From NCBI RefSeq assembly GCF_022398325.1, contig NZ_JAKEVD010000005.1, forward strand, positions 17,160 to 81,159: DNA of 64,000 bases. The letters run 5' to 3'. Below are positions 54,439 to 63,571 of this stretch, in pieces; the stretch's first letter is position 1, and every line of letters starts with the position of its first letter. Source of the DNA: Shewanella sp. Isolate13. Lineage in GTDB: Bacteria; Pseudomonadota; Gammaproteobacteria; Enterobacterales; Shewanellaceae. The position numbers and the translations under genes were made by a program. A model generated the notes under the pieces. That model was not told the DNA's origin. It searched no databases and saw nothing but the letters and a program-made list of their open reading frames with translations.

Positions 54439-54693
54439 GCAAAAAATGATTGAAATTGGCACGGCTTCTCTCGTGTTTACTCAGGCAAAGGTATAAGGTT
54501 AATGGCATGTAATTATTCGGTGTTATCTATTAACCGATAAACAGTTTAACCACTACACTGTGAATATAGGTTTTTGCAGCTATTAGGTGATTTACCAAAA
54601 TGAAGCTGTGTTTCTGGCAACGGGAATAGAGTGAAATTATAACCCCACTTTAGTTTGAGACTAGATGGTGTCGCGGTAAAAGATGGGAGACAC

Positions 54694-56169
54694 GTGAAAA
54701 CGACTAATTTTGAAAACAATAAGTTCAAAGGGGTTGAGTATTGGACCAATCGCATCAGCGACCAAGAGATGCCAGCACTTTGCTCAACGGTTAAAACATT
54801 AGAAAAACTTGCGAAGGATGATGTGTCTTCGCTGTCGATTCTGGGTAAGAGTGTGATGCACGATAATGCGCTAACCTCCAGAATTCTACGAGTGGCAAAT
54901 AGTGTCACCTATAGCAAAGGTATAAGCCAAGTCACCACGGTGAGTCGAGCGGCTGTGGTTTTAGGTTTTGATACTATTAAGAATATTTGCATCACCGCTA
55001 AGTTACTCAGCAGTTTACTAGAGGCTGAGGGACTGTCTGAGAACGTCTACAATCGAATGATTAAGCTGATGGCACAAGCATTTTTGGCGGCAATGCTGAC
55101 TAAAACATTGCTTAAGGATTATGACGAGGAACTTCAAGAGGAGGTGTTTATTGCCTCTTTACTTTATCACTTAGGTGAAAGTGCATTTTGGAGTACAGGT
55201 TGTGGAGAAACCTTAGTCTTAGATAGTAAGTTAAGCCGTTGCGACACGGTGGCGGAAGCGAATAAGGCGATTCGAGATGTGCTAGGGGCAAGCTTTGAGC
55301 AGTTATCTGTGGGGCTTGCGCGTAACTGGGGCTTAGGCAGTTTACTGATAAAATCACTCAGCTTGCCAGATGAACGCACCCCTGAGGTGCGCAGTATCTT
55401 CCTCGCTAATAAGCTCAGTGAGCTATTATGCCAAGATAGTCCAAATATGGCTGAGCTGTCGAAGCGATTAAAGCAAACGGCGGATATGCTAGGTATTGAG
55501 GTCGATGAGCTAAAGGGGCGTATGCTGCGTTGCCATAAAGCAACGAAAACCATGGCCGATGCCTACGGTGCTAGAATTTTACTGGAGTACTTGCCTAGCC
55601 CTAAGCACTTGAACGAAAAGTTTGAGAAACAAGAGCCTGAACCCCTTATTTATGTCCCCAATGTTAACCATCAGCTGGAGTGTTTACGCGAACTAACGCA
55701 ATGTGCGTTAAATAGGGAGGACTTTAATCAGGTACTTTCTATTGCGCTTAAAGGCATTTTGACTGGTGTTGGAGTCGATCGCTGCTGTGTGTTGTTACTG
55801 AGTCCTAACCGTAAGTCGTTGCAGCCAAGAATTGTACTGGGCGATGATGCAGGAAAGGTAAAGGCTTCATTTAATATAAGGCTAGAGAGTGGCCAGAATG
55901 TTTTTCAAGACTGTATCTCCTTGAAAGAGGCTTTGTTTGTTGATAATCCCCACTCTGCCAAGTGGCGCTTGTATATGGATGATAATGTTAAAACCATTAC
56001 TGGCGCTACCGGGTTCATGCTAGCACCACTTATTATGGATCATACCGTGATTGGGGTGATCTATGCCGATAGAGACGGCTCTGGTCGACGTTTAATGGCG
56101 GAGGATTTTGCAAACTTTACCCATGTCGCCAATATGGCGAATGTTTGCTTCTCTGCTGTGGTAAAGTAG
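54694..56169 (+). CDS. HDOD and GAF domain protein
   Basis: The protein is about 491 residues. An HDOD domain occupies residues about 15-240 (MPALCSTVKTLEKL, VAN-SVTYSKG, VVLGFDTIKNI). A GAF domain lies near 330-490 (VGVDRCCVLLLSPN, FMLAPLIMDHTVIGVIYADRDG). GTG 54694 has GGGAG close upstream; the TTG at 54655 would add 13 residues. Such proteins act in signalling, often with c-di-GMP or quorum systems. Confidence 0.85.
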   Translation: MKTTNFENNKFKGVEYWTNRISDQEMPALCSTVKTLEKLAKDDVSSLSILGKSVMHDNALTSRILRVANSVTYSKGISQVTTVSRAAVVLGFDTIKNICITAKLLSSLLEAEGLSENVYNRMIKLMAQAFLAAMLTKTLLKDYDEELQEEVFIASLLYHLGESAFWSTGCGETLVLDSKLSRCDTVAEANKAIRDVLGASFEQLSVGLARNWGLGSLLIKSLSLPDERTPEVRSIFLANKLSELLCQDSPNMAELSKRLKQTADMLGIEVDELKGRMLRCHKATKTMADAYGARILLEYLPSPKHLNEKFEKQEPEPLIYVPNVNHQLECLRELTQCALNREDFNQVLSIALKGILTGVGVDRCCVLLLSPNRKSLQPRIVLGDDAGKVKASFNIRLESGQNVFQDCISLKEALFVDNPHSAKWRLYMDDNVKTITGATGFMLAPLIMDHTVIGVIYADRDGSGRRLMAEDFANFTHVANMANVCFSAVVK

Positions 56170-56256
56170 CGCCATTTATAATGGTATAAAGCGCTACTTA
56201 TCTAATCTGACAAAGCTTGCGTGAATTGCTTATGTGAAGAATTAATTGAACTTCCC

Positions 56257-56751
56257 TTAGTGCTTGCCCGCTGCTTTGATCTGCTCTGTGATGGACTTCG
56301 CGATGGCATTGGGGATTGGAAAGCTTAAATGATATTGGGCAATCTTCCAGCCATTAGCTGTCTTGATTAAGGTGCCGGTGCCACGGCTCACGCCATAAGA
56401 GGGGCTTGATAAAATCTCGTCAAACCATATGACATCTCCGTGCTGGGTCATCTCTCGACGAGTTAAGTCATAGCGCCAGCCTTTTGTTGGTCTGGCATAG
56501 CGTTCAAACTCCGCTTTTCCCCAGTGCTCGTTGACATCTGTACCAATAAAGATCCCTTTTTCATCATACAGGGCAAAATAGTTATCCCAGTCTGCAGCCG
56601 AAGAGTACTGGTTTAAGGCGTCCAAAACTGCAGCTGCTTGCTGCTTATCGCTGTTTGGCGTCTCGTTAGCCGATAGGTTCATTGAAAAGGGGATGAATAG
56701 CAGTAGGGCTAAGCCCCATGCTTTTGGAGAGGACAGAGTTAACATACGCAT
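56257..56751 (-). CDS. SnoaL-like (NTF2-fold) exported protein
   Basis: The 164-residue protein has a signal peptide ending near SANETPN. The NTF2-like core has ALNQYSSAADWDNYFALYDEK, then FIGTDVNEHWGKAEFERYA, and GWKIAQYHLSFPIPN, typical of the SnoaL/DUF4440 group. The binding pocket ligand is unknown. It is periplasmic by prediction. Confidence 0.8.
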   Translation of the reverse strand: MRMLTLSSPKAWGLALLLFIPFSMNLSANETPNSDKQQAAAVLDALNQYSSAADWDNYFALYDEKGIFIGTDVNEHWGKAEFERYARPTKGWRYDLTRREMTQHGDVIWFDEILSSPSYGVSRGTGTLIKTANGWKIAQYHLSFPIPNAIAKSITEQIKAAGKH

Positions 56752-56808
56752 CCTTGTTCTGAATTCTTGTATTATTTGTCGTCTATCGATTTTATCGTGG
56801 TTAAGATT

Positions 56809-57648
56809 TTAGTGCCAATTAACCGGATCGAGCTGATAAAAACCGCTGAGTTCTCGGTATAGATCGGGGTGCAAGGCGATAAACTCATGGGGACGTTCGA
56901 AAAATACTTCGCATATCACCGCAAAAAACTCTGCTGGATTGGTGGCACCATAGTAGTTAAATAGTGACTGCTCCCCGGTTTGACTCGCTCTGACCAAAGT
57001 TTGATATTCCCTCATCAAGACTTCAGACCAAGAAGCGTAGTCTTGGCGATGTTTGAGAGGAGGGGCACCATTGGCTCTGCCATCTTCTTGATCGAGTTGA
57101 TGCGCAAACTCATGGATCACAACATTACTTCCATCATCGGGAACCGCGGCATCGAACTTGGTGGTTTGCCACGATAAGATCACCCTGCCGTGTTGCCATG
57201 ACTCCCCAGAGAGCACTCTGCGGTGGTTTGATACTAGACCATCACCGTTTTGTTGTTCTCCTTCAACAATGAAAGGGGATGGGTAGATAAGGATCTCTTT
57301 TAGTGTGGGATAGAAATCAGTTTGTCGATTAAGCAGTAAAAGGCAGGCTTGAGCGGCAACTGTCACTCGAATATCATCATCAATTTGTAAGCCATCACAG
57401 CCGACAAAACGTTTCTCTGCGATAAAGACCTGAATATGTTTCTTGAGCTGTAACTGGAGATCTGTGGGTAAGACGCGAAAAAATGGAATGCGCCTTTTTA
57501 ATATGTCGCGCCATTCTCGCGGGAAGGGTTGCTTGGTGATGACTTTACGTCGACGCCTGTCACGCCATGAGGTGCTAGCAATCCAGCCGATGGCGGCAAT
57601 ACTAAGCAGAATAATAACAGAAATTGCCAACATTGATTTCCTAGCCAT
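56809..57648 (-). CDS. mtfA: MtfA-family zinc peptidase
   Basis: The 279-residue protein has an N-terminal membrane helix, VVIHEFAHQLDQEDGRANG with HEFAH as the zinc site, and VICEVFFERPHEF supplying the third ligand Glu. MtfA in E. coli binds Mlc and thereby controls the glucose phosphotransferase gene ptsG, and has peptidase activity. E. coli MtfA is somewhat shorter; the N-terminal helix here is extra. Confidence 0.9.
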   Translation of the reverse strand: MARKSMLAISVIILLSIAAIGWIASTSWRDRRRRKVITKQPFPREWRDILKRRIPFFRVLPTDLQLQLKKHIQVFIAEKRFVGCDGLQIDDDIRVTVAAQACLLLLNRQTDFYPTLKEILIYPSPFIVEGEQQNGDGLVSNHRRVLSGESWQHGRVILSWQTTKFDAAVPDDGSNVVIHEFAHQLDQEDGRANGAPPLKHRQDYASWSEVLMREYQTLVRASQTGEQSLFNYYGATNPAEFFAVICEVFFERPHEFIALHPDLYRELSGFYQLDPVNWH

Positions 57649-57863
57649 TGAGTAAGGTTGCGTTACTCATGATATATGGCGCTTATGATTAAAATTCAAG
57701 CGTGGGTAGTTTTTCAGACGGATACTGGGAGTTATATCTGTTGCTATTAATATTTAGCGATTAGAAAAAAATGCTGGCAGTGCAGTACTTCAAAACTGTT
57801 CGTCAACTGCCAGCTAAGGGAAGGGAGAGTTACTCTTATATCCTTGGTTTTATTCAACGACTA

Positions 57864-58316
57864 TTATTCAACAATAATGCTTTTCTCTTTTGCTCTTCTT
57901 TGTTCTGGGCTCAAATTAAAGTGGTGTTCGATTAGAAAGCGAATGAGTTTAGATTTAGCGACATCACAGTCATCGGCTAACTCGGCTAAGTGGGCAATGG
58001 CAGATTCAGTTAGGGTGAACGTGGCCTTCCTTACTGGGAAATTGCCTTTTTTAACCGTTAATACCTTTTCCGCCAAGCGCTCAACCTTATAACTATCAGC
58101 ACTTCTCAAGTTAGCTAGACTCTCTCGCTGAGAATAGCGTTCTAAGTCCACCAATTCACTCTGCTTGGGAGCTTGCTCTTCTTGCCCAAGAGCATATCGG
58201 CTAGCATCATTGATGAAATCATCGATGAGATCTTCGAGCGCTAATTGGCTCGTTTGGATCTGCCTATGGGTTGTGCTAGACGGCGTAGAGTTTTTCTTGA
58301 GATCTGCCAGACCCAT
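57864..58316 (-). CDS. ParA partner with a ribbon-helix-helix-like C-terminus
   Basis: The 150-residue protein ends in KATFTLTESAIAHLAELADDCDVAKSK in parts (KATFTLTE then a helix pair), a ribbon-helix-helix-like DNA-binding module. Its N-terminal 90 residues are likely unstructured. Its start overlaps the parA stop by about 41 nt, so it is probably the DNA-binding partner (centromere-binding or co-repressor) of the ParA ATPase. Confidence 0.65.
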   Translation of the reverse strand: MGLADLKKNSTPSSTTHRQIQTSQLALEDLIDDFINDASRYALGQEEQAPKQSELVDLERYSQRESLANLRSADSYKVERLAEKVLTVKKGNFPVRKATFTLTESAIAHLAELADDCDVAKSKLIRFLIEHHFNLSPEQRRAKEKSIIVE

Positions 58317-59019
58317 AATTACCTCTCATCTTATTCATTTGCTTTTCAGCAAGCTGATTACGAACTTCGGTGGCGTTTGCAACCTCAAGCATCTCACAGG
58401 CAATGCCTCGTATTTCTGTGGCAGCCTTACCCTTAGGCTCAATCTCGAGTACCGATAGGCCAGACTCTTCACTGTCATCGTAGATATTTCGGCTGTAGGT
58501 AATGGCATCTAAAACATTGATGTCGTAGGTCTTACAGACATCTTTTGCTTCGAAGATGCGGTTGGCTTGATTCGGTAAGCTTGGACATTGAGTAATAACA
58601 AAGGTGGCGCGCATCTTGGGATTTATCATCATACAGGTGGCGACGATATCATCCATGTGGCTGACAGTTTTTAGGTCGCGACGCTTCGGTCGAAGAGGCA
58701 TCAGTACATGTGAGGCTACAGACATGGTTGCACGTAATGCTAAGTTATCTTGACCGCCACAATCGACAATTACATAGTCGTAATGCTGCTCTAGACTGAG
58801 AAGATCGTTGCGAATTTTACCATAGAGCTGCACGCAATTGATGCTGGGGAGATCAGGGTTATTATTGCGGGCGTGGATCCAGTCTGATGTTGTGCGTTGA
58901 GGATCGCAATCGACCATAATAACAGAGGCTCGGCATTCAGCTGCTAGAAATACAGCGATATTTTGGGCTAGGCAACTCTTACCACTGCCACCTTTTTCGC
59001 CACCAACGAGTATGATCAT
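58276..59019 (-). CDS. ParA-family ATPase
   Basis: The 247-residue protein has the deviant Walker A GGEKGGSGKSCLAQN (Lys at the signature position) and DCDPQRTTSDW, with VDCGGQDN. It binds ATP and moves or positions cargo on the nucleoid. Its partner gene overlaps it. It lies far from ribosomal or replication genes, so it is probably not the main chromosome ParA; it may belong to a decayed plasmid or position a large protein. Confidence 0.85.
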   Translation of the reverse strand: MIILVGGEKGGSGKSCLAQNIAVFLAAECRASVIMVDCDPQRTTSDWIHARNNNPDLPSINCVQLYGKIRNDLLSLEQHYDYVIVDCGGQDNLALRATMSVASHVLMPLRPKRRDLKTVSHMDDIVATCMMINPKMRATFVITQCPSLPNQANRIFEAKDVCKTYDINVLDAITYSRNIYDDSEESGLSVLEIEPKGKAATEIRGIACEMLEVANATEVRNQLAEKQMNKMRGNYGSGRSQEKLYAV

Positions 59020-59530
59020 ATTTATATCCTCTTTGTACGCGATGAATTTTATTTACTGATCTTCATAAAATGAAATGGGGTGATAGTTTGCGTACGGTTA
59101 AATGTGTTGAGCTTGTTAACCTAGGTATTTAACTCACCTTATCTCTCACCTGTCAGATTAATCTAGGTTGCATAGCCAGCTTCGTCAACTGTATGATTTT
59201 TGACGTATTTATTTTATTTGACCCGTGATTGTTTTTTGACGCTCAGCTTGTTTTCGATGGTTTTTTGGCGCTGCATGTTAGGTGTTGAAATCTGTGGTTA
59301 TTTGTTAAATTAATTAACTGCTTAGCTGTATAGGTCGGAAATTAGCAACCCATACTTGTAGGCTTTGCTGTGCTAACAAGCTTATATCGAGTCAGTTAAT
59401 CTTATATAAGTTATAGATATCCAGTTTTATATTCATAAATAATATAGTTGTTTGAGGACTAAAGTCGGGGATAAATAGTCTACTTTTTGTTGGTACCGAT
59501 AAAACTGTAATTTTATCTAGCTTTGATAGA
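59020..59530. other. Intergenic region with T-rich repeats upstream of parA
   Basis: Direct repeats TTTTTGACG at 59197-59205 and 59233-59241, and TTTTTTGGCG at 59261-59270, lie upstream of the parA start. They may be operator sites for the ribbon-helix-helix-type partner. No other gene is seen. Confidence 0.45.
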
Positions 59531-59809
59531 ATGAGATTTGAAAATAGAATCGTTCCTATGATTGAACACAGAGACTCATTTACGATGGATGAAAAGCTGT
59601 TACTCGAAGCCATTACCCAGAAAATGCCTTTTGGAAAATATGCGGGAAGGCGTCTACTCGAACTACCGGAACCTTATCTGGTTTGGTTCCATTCAAAAGG
59701 TTTTCCTGAGGGGAAATTAGGTCAGCAGTTAGCCTTAATGTATGAGGTTAAGCTCAACGGCTTAGAAGGGATGCTGCAACCTATATTAGATGAGGCCAAA
59801 CGCTCTTAA
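59531..59809 (+). CDS. DUF3820 family protein
   Basis: The 92-residue protein has MPFGKYAGRRLLELPEPYLV, then WFHSKGFPEGKLG and EVKLNGLEGML, matching DUF3820. The role of the family is unknown; it has been called quorum-sensing-regulated virulence factor. Start could be at 59558. Confidence 0.85.
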   Translation: MRFENRIVPMIEHRDSFTMDEKLLLEAITQKMPFGKYAGRRLLELPEPYLVWFHSKGFPEGKLGQQLALMYEVKLNGLEGMLQPILDEAKRS

Positions 59810-60004
59810 AGAGTTTGCCACTAATCGACTATAGGTTGGCAGCAACAAAGAAAGTTCCGTGGTAGAAACTAAAATATCTGGTTATGAGAGTTGGATCTAA
59901 TAGTTGAGTTTTTAGGCCAATTTAGTTGTGATTAATTAGAGATTTATAATCTATTGCATGCTTTAATATTGATGAATTGATAACTTATTTAAAGGAAATT
60001 TCCG

Positions 60005-60307
60005 ATGATAGCTAAATTAGTGAAATTGGCTGCAGCAGCAACTCTAGCACTGGGTATCTCAAGCGCATGGGCACAAGGCGTTATGCATGAAGGTACTGTC
60101 ATGGACACTATGAATGGCGGCGGTTATACCTACGTTCAGATCAAAGAAGCCGACAAGACTTTTTGGGCTGCGGGTCCACAGGTTGAAGTAAAGAAAGGCG
60201 ATACTGTTGTTGTTCAAGAGCAGATGTGGATGAGCGACTTTAGCAGCAAAACCCTAAACCGTACTTTCGATAAGTTACTGTTTGTTGGTCGCATCGATAA
60301 GAAGTAA
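60005..60307 (+). CDS. NrfJ-like periplasmic protein
   Basis: The 100-residue protein has a signal peptide ending SAWAQG, then GTVMDTMNGGGYTYVQIKEA in parts, and WMSDFSSKTLNRTFDKLLFVG, an OB-fold-like Shewanella NrfJ-type protein. Its molecular role is not established. A strong terminator follows at 60361-60389. Confidence 0.8.
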   Translation: MIAKLVKLAAAATLALGISSAWAQGVMHEGTVMDTMNGGGYTYVQIKEADKTFWAAGPQVEVKKGDTVVVQEQMWMSDFSSKTLNRTFDKLLFVGRIDKK

Positions 60308-60360
60308 TTGTTACTTTGACACCTTAAGCTAAGTAAGCTTGGCTTTAGAGAGTCAACTTG

Positions 60361-60395
60361 AAATGGCGTAGACTGAGTCTACGCCATTTTCTTTT
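60361..60395 (+). terminator. Terminator after the NrfJ-like gene
   Basis: AAATGGCGTAGAC and GTCTACGCCATTT (arms 60361-60373 and 60377-60389) form a perfect stem with a TCTTTTTT tail. Confidence 0.9.
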
Positions 60396-60439
60396 TTGCT
60401 AAACTGCCGCACAATAGCCTTTTCACTCTGTTTTCGCCC

Positions 60440-60955
60440 ATGTTAAAAATCATTCCGTATCAAAAATGTTATGCACCTGATGTATCTGTATTGGCACATA
60501 TGGCCATCAGCCAGATAAGTGATGACATTTATACGCAGCAGGAAAAGTCGGCTTGGTCCTATGCGCCGCGATCGAGTTATCACTGGCATAAGCGTTTGTT
60601 ACGCTCAAAAAGCTGGTTGGTCGTAGACGAGCAACGCATAGAGTCGGGGCGCGCTTTTTGCTGTGGTTTTATCAACTTGGAAACGCACTTTAAAAGTCGC
60701 GGCTATATTGATAGCTTGTATGTTCATCCTCAGTACCAGCAACAAGGAGTGGCTGGGCGGCTATATGAGGTATTAGCTCAATGGGCAGTTAACAATGCAC
60801 TGCCGGAGCTCTTTGTCGATGCATCTAAATTATCTAAGCCACTGTTTGAGTCTCAGGGCTTTAGGCTTCGCCATCGGAGCTATCAAGAGAAACGCGGCAT
60901 AGTGATTATGGGATATTACATGAGCAAGGCGTTAGCCGCTGTTCCTCAGTCGTAA
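60440..60955 (+). CDS. GNAT-family N-acetyltransferase
   Basis: The 171-residue protein has motif A YVHPQYQQQGVAGRLYEVLA (the Q/R-x-x-G-x-A acetyl-CoA loop as QQQGVAG) and an LPELFVDASKLSKPLFESQGF motif B region. The substrate is unknown. It is followed directly by a related GNAT gene, probably a tandem duplicate. Confidence 0.85.
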   Translation: MLKIIPYQKCYAPDVSVLAHMAISQISDDIYTQQEKSAWSYAPRSSYHWHKRLLRSKSWLVVDEQRIESGRAFCCGFINLETHFKSRGYIDSLYVHPQYQQQGVAGRLYEVLAQWAVNNALPELFVDASKLSKPLFESQGFRLRHRSYQEKRGIVIMGYYMSKALAAVPQS

Positions 60956-60985
60956 GTGGCTAGCCTGTATAAAAGGATTTTAACT

Positions 60986-61507
60986 ATGGAAAAAAAGCGT
61001 TTTATTGTACGTCCCTTTACCCGCAGTGATGTTGGGCAACTCGCCCAAGTGTTCCACCTTAGTATCAATCAAGGCGCTAGCTCCCACTACAGTGAAGCAG
61101 AAAGAGCCGTATGGTCACCCAACCTTCGAAGCAATGATTACTGGTTAACCCGCTTGTCAGGGACTAAGACTTGGGTTGCCGAGTGCGATTTGTGCATTGT
61201 GGGCTTTATCAATTTGAAAGCAGATGGCTCGATAACAGATGATTTGAGAGCTGCAGACTTGAAAACAGCGGAAGTAGATTGTTTGTTTACCCACCCAGAT
61301 TACACTGGAATTGGGGTTGCAAGTGAGCTGTATCGAGCAGTTGAGGAGCACGCTAAGCTGTTAAGACTCAATAGCCTCACCGTTGAAGCTTCATACTTAG
61401 CCAAGCCCTTTTTTGAGCAGTTTGCGTTTCAAGTTAAGTGTAAAAATAGTCATCCTCGTGATGGTCAACAATTAGTTAACTTCAGTATGTTTAAAGAGTT
61501 AATATAA
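60986..61507 (+). CDS. GNAT-family N-acetyltransferase, paralog
   Basis: The protein is about 173 residues, starting at ATG 60986 with AAAAGGA upstream. It has LFTHPDYTGIGVASELYRAV, the acetyl-CoA loop, and LTVEASYLAKPFFEQFAF. It is about 30 nt after the first GNAT gene and shares its architecture, so the two are likely a tandem duplicate. Confidence 0.85.
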   Translation: MEKKRFIVRPFTRSDVGQLAQVFHLSINQGASSHYSEAERAVWSPNLRSNDYWLTRLSGTKTWVAECDLCIVGFINLKADGSITDDLRAADLKTAEVDCLFTHPDYTGIGVASELYRAVEEHAKLLRLNSLTVEASYLAKPFFEQFAFQVKCKNSHPRDGQQLVNFSMFKELI

Positions 61508-61560
61508 GGGTAAGCGTTAAAACTCATAGTGAACGATTACCCTTTAAATTGATTTAGCTA

Positions 61561-63321
61561 TCACAATTGATGATGGCTAGTGTAGTGAACCTGGGGCTCA
61601 AGCACTTCATCTAATATTTGCGTCTTGCTGATAAAGCGAGTAAAAGCACCTGGGAGGGTTAAGCCTTCAACATCTCGCTGCCAAATAGCTTGTAAGATGG
61701 GAAAGTAACCTTCTTTGCCTGAGGTCGTATAGGACGAAGATACCCCTGTGTAGTAGGCGGCTGCATCAACGCGTTGCCACAATGGTTTACCTGCTACTAC
61801 ACGTAATAGCTCAAGTTTAATGATACGTTGCCCAAGCGCTTGCCTACCGTCATAGAAGTATTTTAAGCCATATGTATAAGGAAAACTGCCGGCGCCAGTG
61901 CCTATGACACTATTATTGGTTGCGGCGTTAATCGCTGATTCAAGCATCTGAAATAGATACTGGCCCTGGATCTCATAGGTCACCAGAGGAATATCAAAGG
62001 GCAGAATCCGACCTATCACCTCAGCTAAGCTAAGTTCGCCTTTATCTAACGATTGGCGGACTCCGCCAGCGTTATGCAGTGCAAAGTCAACATTTATACC
62101 TAATTCTCGGGTTTCTTGATACATGCTACGGCTCACCCAAGGTGCAATTTCACTGCCGTGAGGCAGGGCTTTGCTTGGGAGTCTGGTATGTACTAGGCTC
62201 TTGGGTACGAAGCCCAATATCTTGTTGTTTAGTGCATCTAAACTCGGACGATATTTCTGTAAAATTTGGTTCTGAACGCGGCTGTCCTCACCATCCCATA
62301 GAATAAGTGGATGAGACTCGAGCGTTAAGCGCACATCTTGGTAATCTTGTGGGCTGACATCGTCAGATGCCTGCAGAATAAACTGCTGATCTAACATGAA
62401 GTAGTTACCCCCTGTCAGCTCCAATACCTTACCTTTCCCATCGAAGAGGATGTCGGCAATGCCTAAGGTCTCGGCATATTTGCCAGCGTGCACAATGGCG
62501 GTATCGTTAACCCGTTCACCATAGGGCATATTCGATAACCCAAGTGCGCTAAAGTCGCCTTGCAGCGTATGTGAGTGGCCACCAACTATGAGGCTGATCC
62601 CATCGACTTCTGCGGCCAGCACTTTATCTTGATCCAGTCCAAGATGGCTCAACACGATAATATGGTCGATCCCCTGAGCTTTTAGCTGAGTGACCGTGCG
62701 TCGAGTGGTTTGGATTGCGCTGACAAAATGAGTATCTTCATCGGGACGGGCGATCTCTTTCATCTGATCTAAGGTGATGCCGATAATTGCAACTTGTCTG
62801 TCTTGTAGCGGCTTTAACAGTACTTTGGCCGTTTGAGAAACTGGGTCGAAGTCCAGCAGATTCCTATGACCACCAAGACGTACTTTCTTCTGTTGGCATT
62901 CTTGGCTCAAATCCATGTTGCCCGCCATCAGCGGAAAACGGATATCATTCAGAAAGTCTACAACTGGCTCGCTACCGGCATCAATCTCGTGATTGCCAAG
63001 TACCATCGCATCTGGCTGGAGCATATTTAACAGGTCTGAATTGGCCTTACCTTTAAACTCATTGAAATAGAGAGTGCCTTGGAAACTGTCTCCGCCATGC
63101 AGAAATAGAAAGCTCTGTTGATTGTCCTTGGCGGCAGCTCTTGCCTGCTTGAGCTGATAGGCGATACGGGCATATCCACCGGTGTGGCTATAAAGAGTCA
63201 GCTCTTTTGGCTGGGTATCAATCGTAAATTGAATACGGCTAGCATCGAAGTGAGAGTGAGTGTCATTGATGTGGGCAAGTTTTAACTTGTACTGCTCTAA
63301 TTTAGTTTGCTGCGTTGTCAT
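61561..63321 (-). CDS. 5'-nucleotidase/2',3'-cyclic phosphodiesterase family
   Basis: The protein is about 586 residues, with the calcineurin-like metallophosphatase core LAHINDTHSH, LHGGDSFQGTLYFNE, MVLGNHEIDAG and SLIVGGHSHTLQG. The C-terminal nucleotide domain follows (NAGGVRQSLDKGELSL, GTGAGSFPYTYGLKYFYDG). No clear signal peptide is present from this ATG, which has GAGGA upstream; a further upstream in-frame start to 63366 exists. It splits nucleotide sugars or nucleotides. Confidence 0.85.
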   Translation of the reverse strand: MTTQQTKLEQYKLKLAHINDTHSHFDASRIQFTIDTQPKELTLYSHTGGYARIAYQLKQARAAAKDNQQSFLFLHGGDSFQGTLYFNEFKGKANSDLLNMLQPDAMVLGNHEIDAGSEPVVDFLNDIRFPLMAGNMDLSQECQQKKVRLGGHRNLLDFDPVSQTAKVLLKPLQDRQVAIIGITLDQMKEIARPDEDTHFVSAIQTTRRTVTQLKAQGIDHIIVLSHLGLDQDKVLAAEVDGISLIVGGHSHTLQGDFSALGLSNMPYGERVNDTAIVHAGKYAETLGIADILFDGKGKVLELTGGNYFMLDQQFILQASDDVSPQDYQDVRLTLESHPLILWDGEDSRVQNQILQKYRPSLDALNNKILGFVPKSLVHTRLPSKALPHGSEIAPWVSRSMYQETRELGINVDFALHNAGGVRQSLDKGELSLAEVIGRILPFDIPLVTYEIQGQYLFQMLESAINAATNNSVIGTGAGSFPYTYGLKYFYDGRQALGQRIIKLELLRVVAGKPLWQRVDAAAYYTGVSSSYTTSGKEGYFPILQAIWQRDVEGLTLPGAFTRFISKTQILDEVLEPQVHYTSHHQL

Positions 63322-63532
63322 CTTATTCCTCTGGACCAAACAAGGAGTATAACACGGCAAGTACAAAAATTAACATGCCGATGTTGCATGCTAGCGGCAG
63401 GATGAACAAGTTTTAATTTAACTCTTTGGGAGTTAACTACTTTTTGAATTGACTCTTTTTCAAGTTGAATTGCGCGCGCAGAACTCTGAGGAGCTGAATC
63501 CGTTAGGGTTATATTGATTATATTAGGCATTA

Positions 63533-63562
63533 AAAAAGGGAGCTAAGCTCCCTTTTTCGTTC
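63533..63562. terminator. Bidirectional terminator
   Basis: AAAAAGGGAGC and GCTCCCTTTTT with a TAA loop form an 11-bp stem. It ends the minus-strand CBS/CorC gene. Confidence 0.85.
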
Positions 63563-63571
63563 TGATCTGGT

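Noticed and set aside
63318..63530. 70-codon minus-strand frame ahead of the nucleotidase gene
   Set aside because: It overlaps the start region of the nucleotidase gene in another frame, lacks a ribosome site and has no motif.
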